Under the pieces are notes generated by a model, which was given only the letters and a program-made list of their open reading frames with translations, was not told the DNA's origin and ran no database searches. Source: Collinsella aerofaciens (GTDB taxonomy: Bacteria > Actinomycetota > Coriobacteriia > Coriobacteriales > Coriobacteriaceae). From it: a DNA stretch of 64,000 nucleotides. The stretch is from contig NZ_CP084004.1 of the NCBI RefSeq assembly GCF_020181355.1, positions 186,001-250,000 of the forward strand. Reading direction: 5' to 3'. Each line of letters opens with the position of its first letter. The first letter of the stretch is position 1. The position numbers were made by a program, and so were the translations under genes. This document shows positions 61,472 through 64,000 of this stretch, piece after piece.

Positions 61472-62812
61472 ATGCTTACTACCAAAGAAGCCGCCGAGCT
61501 GCTCGGCATCACTCCGCGCAGGGTGCAGGAGCTCATAAAAAACGGAGCACTTGAGGCCCGCAAGGCTTCTGGTGTATGGCTCATCGACAAAGACAGCGTC
61601 GACACGCGACTCCGCTCTGTGACCAAAACGGGGGGACGTCCCCGCCGCGGCCACGGTAAGAGCGAGATCGCGTTCACCCTCATGAACCGCACGTACGAAG
61701 TCGCTCAGCTGGTCTACAGTACATCGCGAAAAGACTTTACCCACATCGGTGCCGACATCGATTACGCCCACGCCCCTATTGGAGTATTTGGCCCTAATAG
61801 CCCCATATCGCTAGACTCCTTCCGCATCTGGTGGCGCGGCCGCGGTATCCCGCTCGCACGCATTGGGCTAGCCTCCCTGCTTGCAGAAGCCGCAGTCGAT
61901 GTTCCCGATGAACTCGTCCAGCGAAATCTCGGCCTCTCCTTATCCGACCAGTATTGGATTAGGCCCCAAGGTTCCGGTCTCACCTGGGAGGATATCAACT
62001 TCTTCAATAACGCCTTTGATGACGTCTCGCTGTCCATTGCACCCTTTGCCCCAGAGGGAAAAGCGGCTGCCGCAAAGCCCGATAACACCTCGGACGGCAA
62101 TCTTCAAAAGAACTGGACGTGCGAGGGCGAACGTCGAATTCTGCATAAGGCAGGAGCGCACCTGGACCAGGAACCTTATAACGAGCTGGTGGCGACCGCG
62201 CTCCACCGTCGCATCCTAAACGCCTGCGATTATGTGCCTTACTCGCTCGAGGGCACGGGCACTTCCGCCCTGAGCACATGCGATGTCTTCTTAACTGATG
62301 AAGAAGAGTATGTCCCTGCGTTCTATGTAAACCAGCACGCAAACGCAGATGAACGGCTAACCGACTACGAGCGATATGTAGCAAACTGCGAGGAGCTCGG
62401 GGTGACAGGCGTCAAGGATGCCCTTGACCGCATGATCGTATGTGACGACATCATTGCCAACTACGATCGTCATTGGCGCAACTTCGGCCTCGTGCGAAAC
62501 GTAAACACGCAAGCTTGCAGACCTGCCCCCATCTTCGATTCGGGCTCATCGCTCTGGTGCAACATATCACTAGAGGAGCTTAGGGCGGGAGAGCACAGTT
62601 TTACCAGCGCACAATTTCATTCAAGCCCCGCCAAACAAATGTTGCTCGTCGAGGACATGGGCTGGTTTGACTGCGACAAACTCGAAGGCTTCGTTGACGA
62701 GGCAATCGAGATTCTTTCCAGAAACGACGCGCTCACGGCAAGGCTGCCATATCTAAAAGAGGCGCTAACGTGGCGCCTCGAAAGAATGATCGACATCGCT
62801 GAATGGAGTTAG
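61472..62812 (+). CDS. Helix-turn-helix/HipA-like kinase fusion protein
   Basis: A 446-residue fusion. Residues about 1-50 (LTTKEAAELLGITPRRVQEL) are an excisionase/MerR-like helix-turn-helix. The remainder is like the HipA toxin kinase: K226 in RILHKAG, E238 as a possible helix partner, D332 in NYDRHWRNFGL (the catalytic D-R-H-x-x-N motif) and D356 in PIFDSGSSLW (metal-binding). No separate HipB gene is next to it; the HTH domain may replace it. ATG 61472 is preceded by GAAGG. A perfect inverted repeat at 61401-61461 covers the promoter. The HipA-type target is not known. Confidence 0.75.
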   Translation: MLTTKEAAELLGITPRRVQELIKNGALEARKASGVWLIDKDSVDTRLRSVTKTGGRPRRGHGKSEIAFTLMNRTYEVAQLVYSTSRKDFTHIGADIDYAHAPIGVFGPNSPISLDSFRIWWRGRGIPLARIGLASLLAEAAVDVPDELVQRNLGLSLSDQYWIRPQGSGLTWEDINFFNNAFDDVSLSIAPFAPEGKAAAAKPDNTSDGNLQKNWTCEGERRILHKAGAHLDQEPYNELVATALHRRILNACDYVPYSLEGTGTSALSTCDVFLTDEEEYVPAFYVNQHANADERLTDYERYVANCEELGVTGVKDALDRMIVCDDIIANYDRHWRNFGLVRNVNTQACRPAPIFDSGSSLWCNISLEELRAGEHSFTSAQFHSSPAKQMLLVEDMGWFDCDKLEGFVDEAIEILSRNDALTARLPYLKEALTWRLERMIDIAEWS

Positions 62813-62839
62813 CGAGGCAGCATTGCCCCGCCAACTTCC

Positions 62840-63517
62840 CTACCTCCCGCGCAGGGCCTTGAGCTTGGCCAGGGCATCGGGGCTCAGGCGACTGCCCAGA
62901 GTCATCTTGATTTGTGGAGCTTCCTCGGCCTCGTGCACGTCGTTGTCGATCTGTTTGATCTCGTCCACCAGCATACGGCTCGAGATGCGCGTAACGCCCT
63001 TGCCCATGACGACGGCCTGGATCGTGCCGTCGCTCGACACTACAGAACACGCGCGGCCTTCCTCGCGCGCCTCGATGCAGAGCTTCTGCACCACGGTATC
63101 GGCCGAAACACCCGTCGGCGAAAACTCAATGCGCACACCGCGGGCCGGTAGGTTGGGGCGCTCGCTGGAGATATTGCCCGCGCCGTCAAATACGATCACG
63201 GCCTCGTAGCGGCCCTGGGCAAACGCAGCTACGTCATTAATGAGCGCCGTGCGCGCCATATCGTGAACGTCGCTGGAATACGGATCGTCGGAATGGTCGT
63301 ACACGAGCTTTTCGTAGCGCGGCGTGCAGTGGATCACGTTGTAACCGTCGACCACCAGCAGCTCGGGCTTGTTGGAGTGCACCGTCGAGACTGGGTCGGC
63401 GATAGCCTGCGCAAACGCATTGCCGCCCACGCCATAGGTCGCGGCCGAAACAATCGGCTTGGCCGAGCCCTCGCCAAAGCGCTTGGCCTTGGACTTGGCA
63501 CGGTTCTTTTTGGACAT
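62840..63517 (-). CDS. YacP/Rae1-like NYN-domain ribonuclease
   Basis: A 225-residue protein of the PIN-like NYN group. LLVVDGYNVIHC and IVFDGAGN give the acidic metal site, and SSDGTIQ is the third acidic area. It is related to YacP/Rae1, an endoribonuclease that cuts mRNA in the ribosome in Bacillus. A Lys-rich N-terminus of about 15 residues precedes the fold. It directly follows the RlmB-type gene (gap 3 bases), the same order as rlmB-yacP in Bacillus. Confidence 0.85.
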   Translation of the reverse strand: MSKKNRAKSKAKRFGEGSAKPIVSAATYGVGGNAFAQAIADPVSTVHSNKPELLVVDGYNVIHCTPRYEKLVYDHSDDPYSSDVHDMARTALINDVAAFAQGRYEAVIVFDGAGNISSERPNLPARGVRIEFSPTGVSADTVVQKLCIEAREEGRACSVVSSDGTIQAVVMGKGVTRISSRMLVDEIKQIDNDVHEAEEAPQIKMTLGSRLSPDALAKLKALRGR

Positions 63518-63520
63518 GCG

Positions 63521-64000
63521 CTACTCCTCCCCCATCAGCTCGCCGGCGTTGCGGCGCAGCCACTCAAAGCACAGCGCCGTGGTCGCCTGGGCAACATTGA
63601 GGCTCTCGGTCATACCGCGCTGGGGAAGCTTGGTCAAAAAGTCGCATTTCTCGAGCACCAGACGCGAGATGCCGTCGCCCTCGGAGCCCATGACGAGCGC
63701 CACGCGGCCCTCGAAAGGAGCATCCCAGCAACTGCCTTCGGCGTGCTCGGAAGCACCGCCCACCCAAAAACCAGCGGCCTTAAAATCGTCGAGCGCACGG
63801 GCGATATTGGGAACCTGCGCGATAGGCAGATGCATGACGGCACCGGCTGAGGTCTTATAGCTGCCCACGGTCACGCCGGCGGCACGCTTATTGGCAATGA
63901 CGACGCCCGCCGCGCCCACAACCTCGGCGGAGCGCACGATGGCGCCAAAGTTGCCGTCGTCAGTCACGTGGTCGAGCACCACGACAAGTGCCGGGCCCTC
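63521..64000 (-). CDS. rlmB: RlmB-type 23S rRNA methyltransferase (SpoU/TrmH), partial (5' end outside window)
   Basis: The last 159 codons of a SPOUT methyltransferase; the gene begins beyond the high-coordinate edge. Motif 1 is DHVTDDGNFGAIVRSAEVVG, motif 2 MGSEGDGIS and motif 3 ESLNVAQATTALCFEWLRR, all of the TrmH/RlmB type. In RlmB the target is the ribose of G2251 in 23S rRNA. The downstream NYN nuclease gene supports RlmB over other SpoU members. Confidence 0.85.
   Translation of the reverse strand, partial: EGPALVVVLDHVTDDGNFGAIVRSAEVVGAAGVVIANKRAAGVTVGSYKTSAGAVMHLPIAQVPNIARALDDFKAAGFWVGGASEHAEGSCWDAPFEGRVALVMGSEGDGISRLVLEKCDFLTKLPQRGMTESLNVAQATTALCFEWLRRNAGELMGEE

Noticed and set aside
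61173-62812. Integrated genomic island using tRNA-Thr as attachment site
   Set aside because: No repeat of the tRNA 3' end, no integrase and no clear composition shift were found around the HTH-HipA gene.

Overview
The window is a chromosomal segment of a high-GC Gram-positive gut bacterium, most likely Collinsella or a close relative (Coriobacteriia, Actinomycetota). This rests on the fused AccD-AccA carboxylase, the FeoA-FeoB fusion, sortase-type cell-wall anchoring, the sugar PTS genes and the gene order. No 16S rRNA gene is present, so the genus is an inference. Layout: 1-912 is the 5' part of a PTS EIIC gene. 953-10126 (minus strand) is one complete type II fatty-acid synthesis cluster, transcribed fabH-acpP-fabK-fabD-fabG-fabF-accB-fabZ-accC-accDA; it makes malonyl-CoA and elongates acyl-ACP. 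A biotin-protein ligase gene (birA) diverges from fabH, which fits because AccB needs biotin. 11196-14609 (minus) is the str operon rpsL-rpsG-fusA-rpsJ. 15016-16561 is an ECF sigma factor with an overlapping membrane-anchored partner. 16872-24848 is rpoB-rpoC, followed upstream by galU and by rplJ-rplL with an attenuator-type leader. 27866-35535 is mainly metabolic: an aminotransferase, a DNA glycosylase, a GH13 amylase, an MFS exporter and the ferrous-iron transporter FeoAB. 35857-36978 is an IS110-family transposase. 37401-50461 holds an esterase, a Crr-like PTS EIIA, asnS, a WYL-type regulator, a three-gene amino-acid-type ABC importer, a wall-anchored 5'-nucleotidase, a small MscS channel, and a two-gene unit of an unusual cytoplasmic BMP-domain protein and a phosphoesterase. 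50512-52002 is a complete IS3/IS150-type element with 45-bp inverted repeats, a 4-bp target duplication and a frameshift signal. 52039-56420 (minus) is the second translation/transcription cluster: tRNA-Tyr, tRNA-Thr, tRNA-Met, tuf, rpmG, tRNA-Trp, secE, nusG, rplK, rplA. 56824-60639 is a beta-glucoside utilisation locus (RpiR-type regulator, GH1 6-phospho-beta-glucosidase, PTS EIIBC). 61173-62812 is a tRNA-Thr gene beside a helix-turn-helix/HipA-kinase fusion whose promoter lies inside a perfect 21-bp inverted repeat. The window ends with a YacP-like NYN nuclease and the 3' part of an RlmB-type rRNA methyltransferase. The most unusual signals are mostly outside the genes. Two copies of a structured RNA-like element (16728-16865 and 37262-37401) each sit directly after a stop codon and show compensating base changes. 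A palindrome of about 208 bp lies between the aminotransferase gene and rplJ. Two tandem 47-bp hairpin units lie at 60932-61058. Among proteins, the HTH-HipA fusion, the ParB-like/BMP fusion and an alpha-CTD-like domain at the C-terminus of RpoC stand out. No CRISPR array, prophage or rRNA operon is visible.
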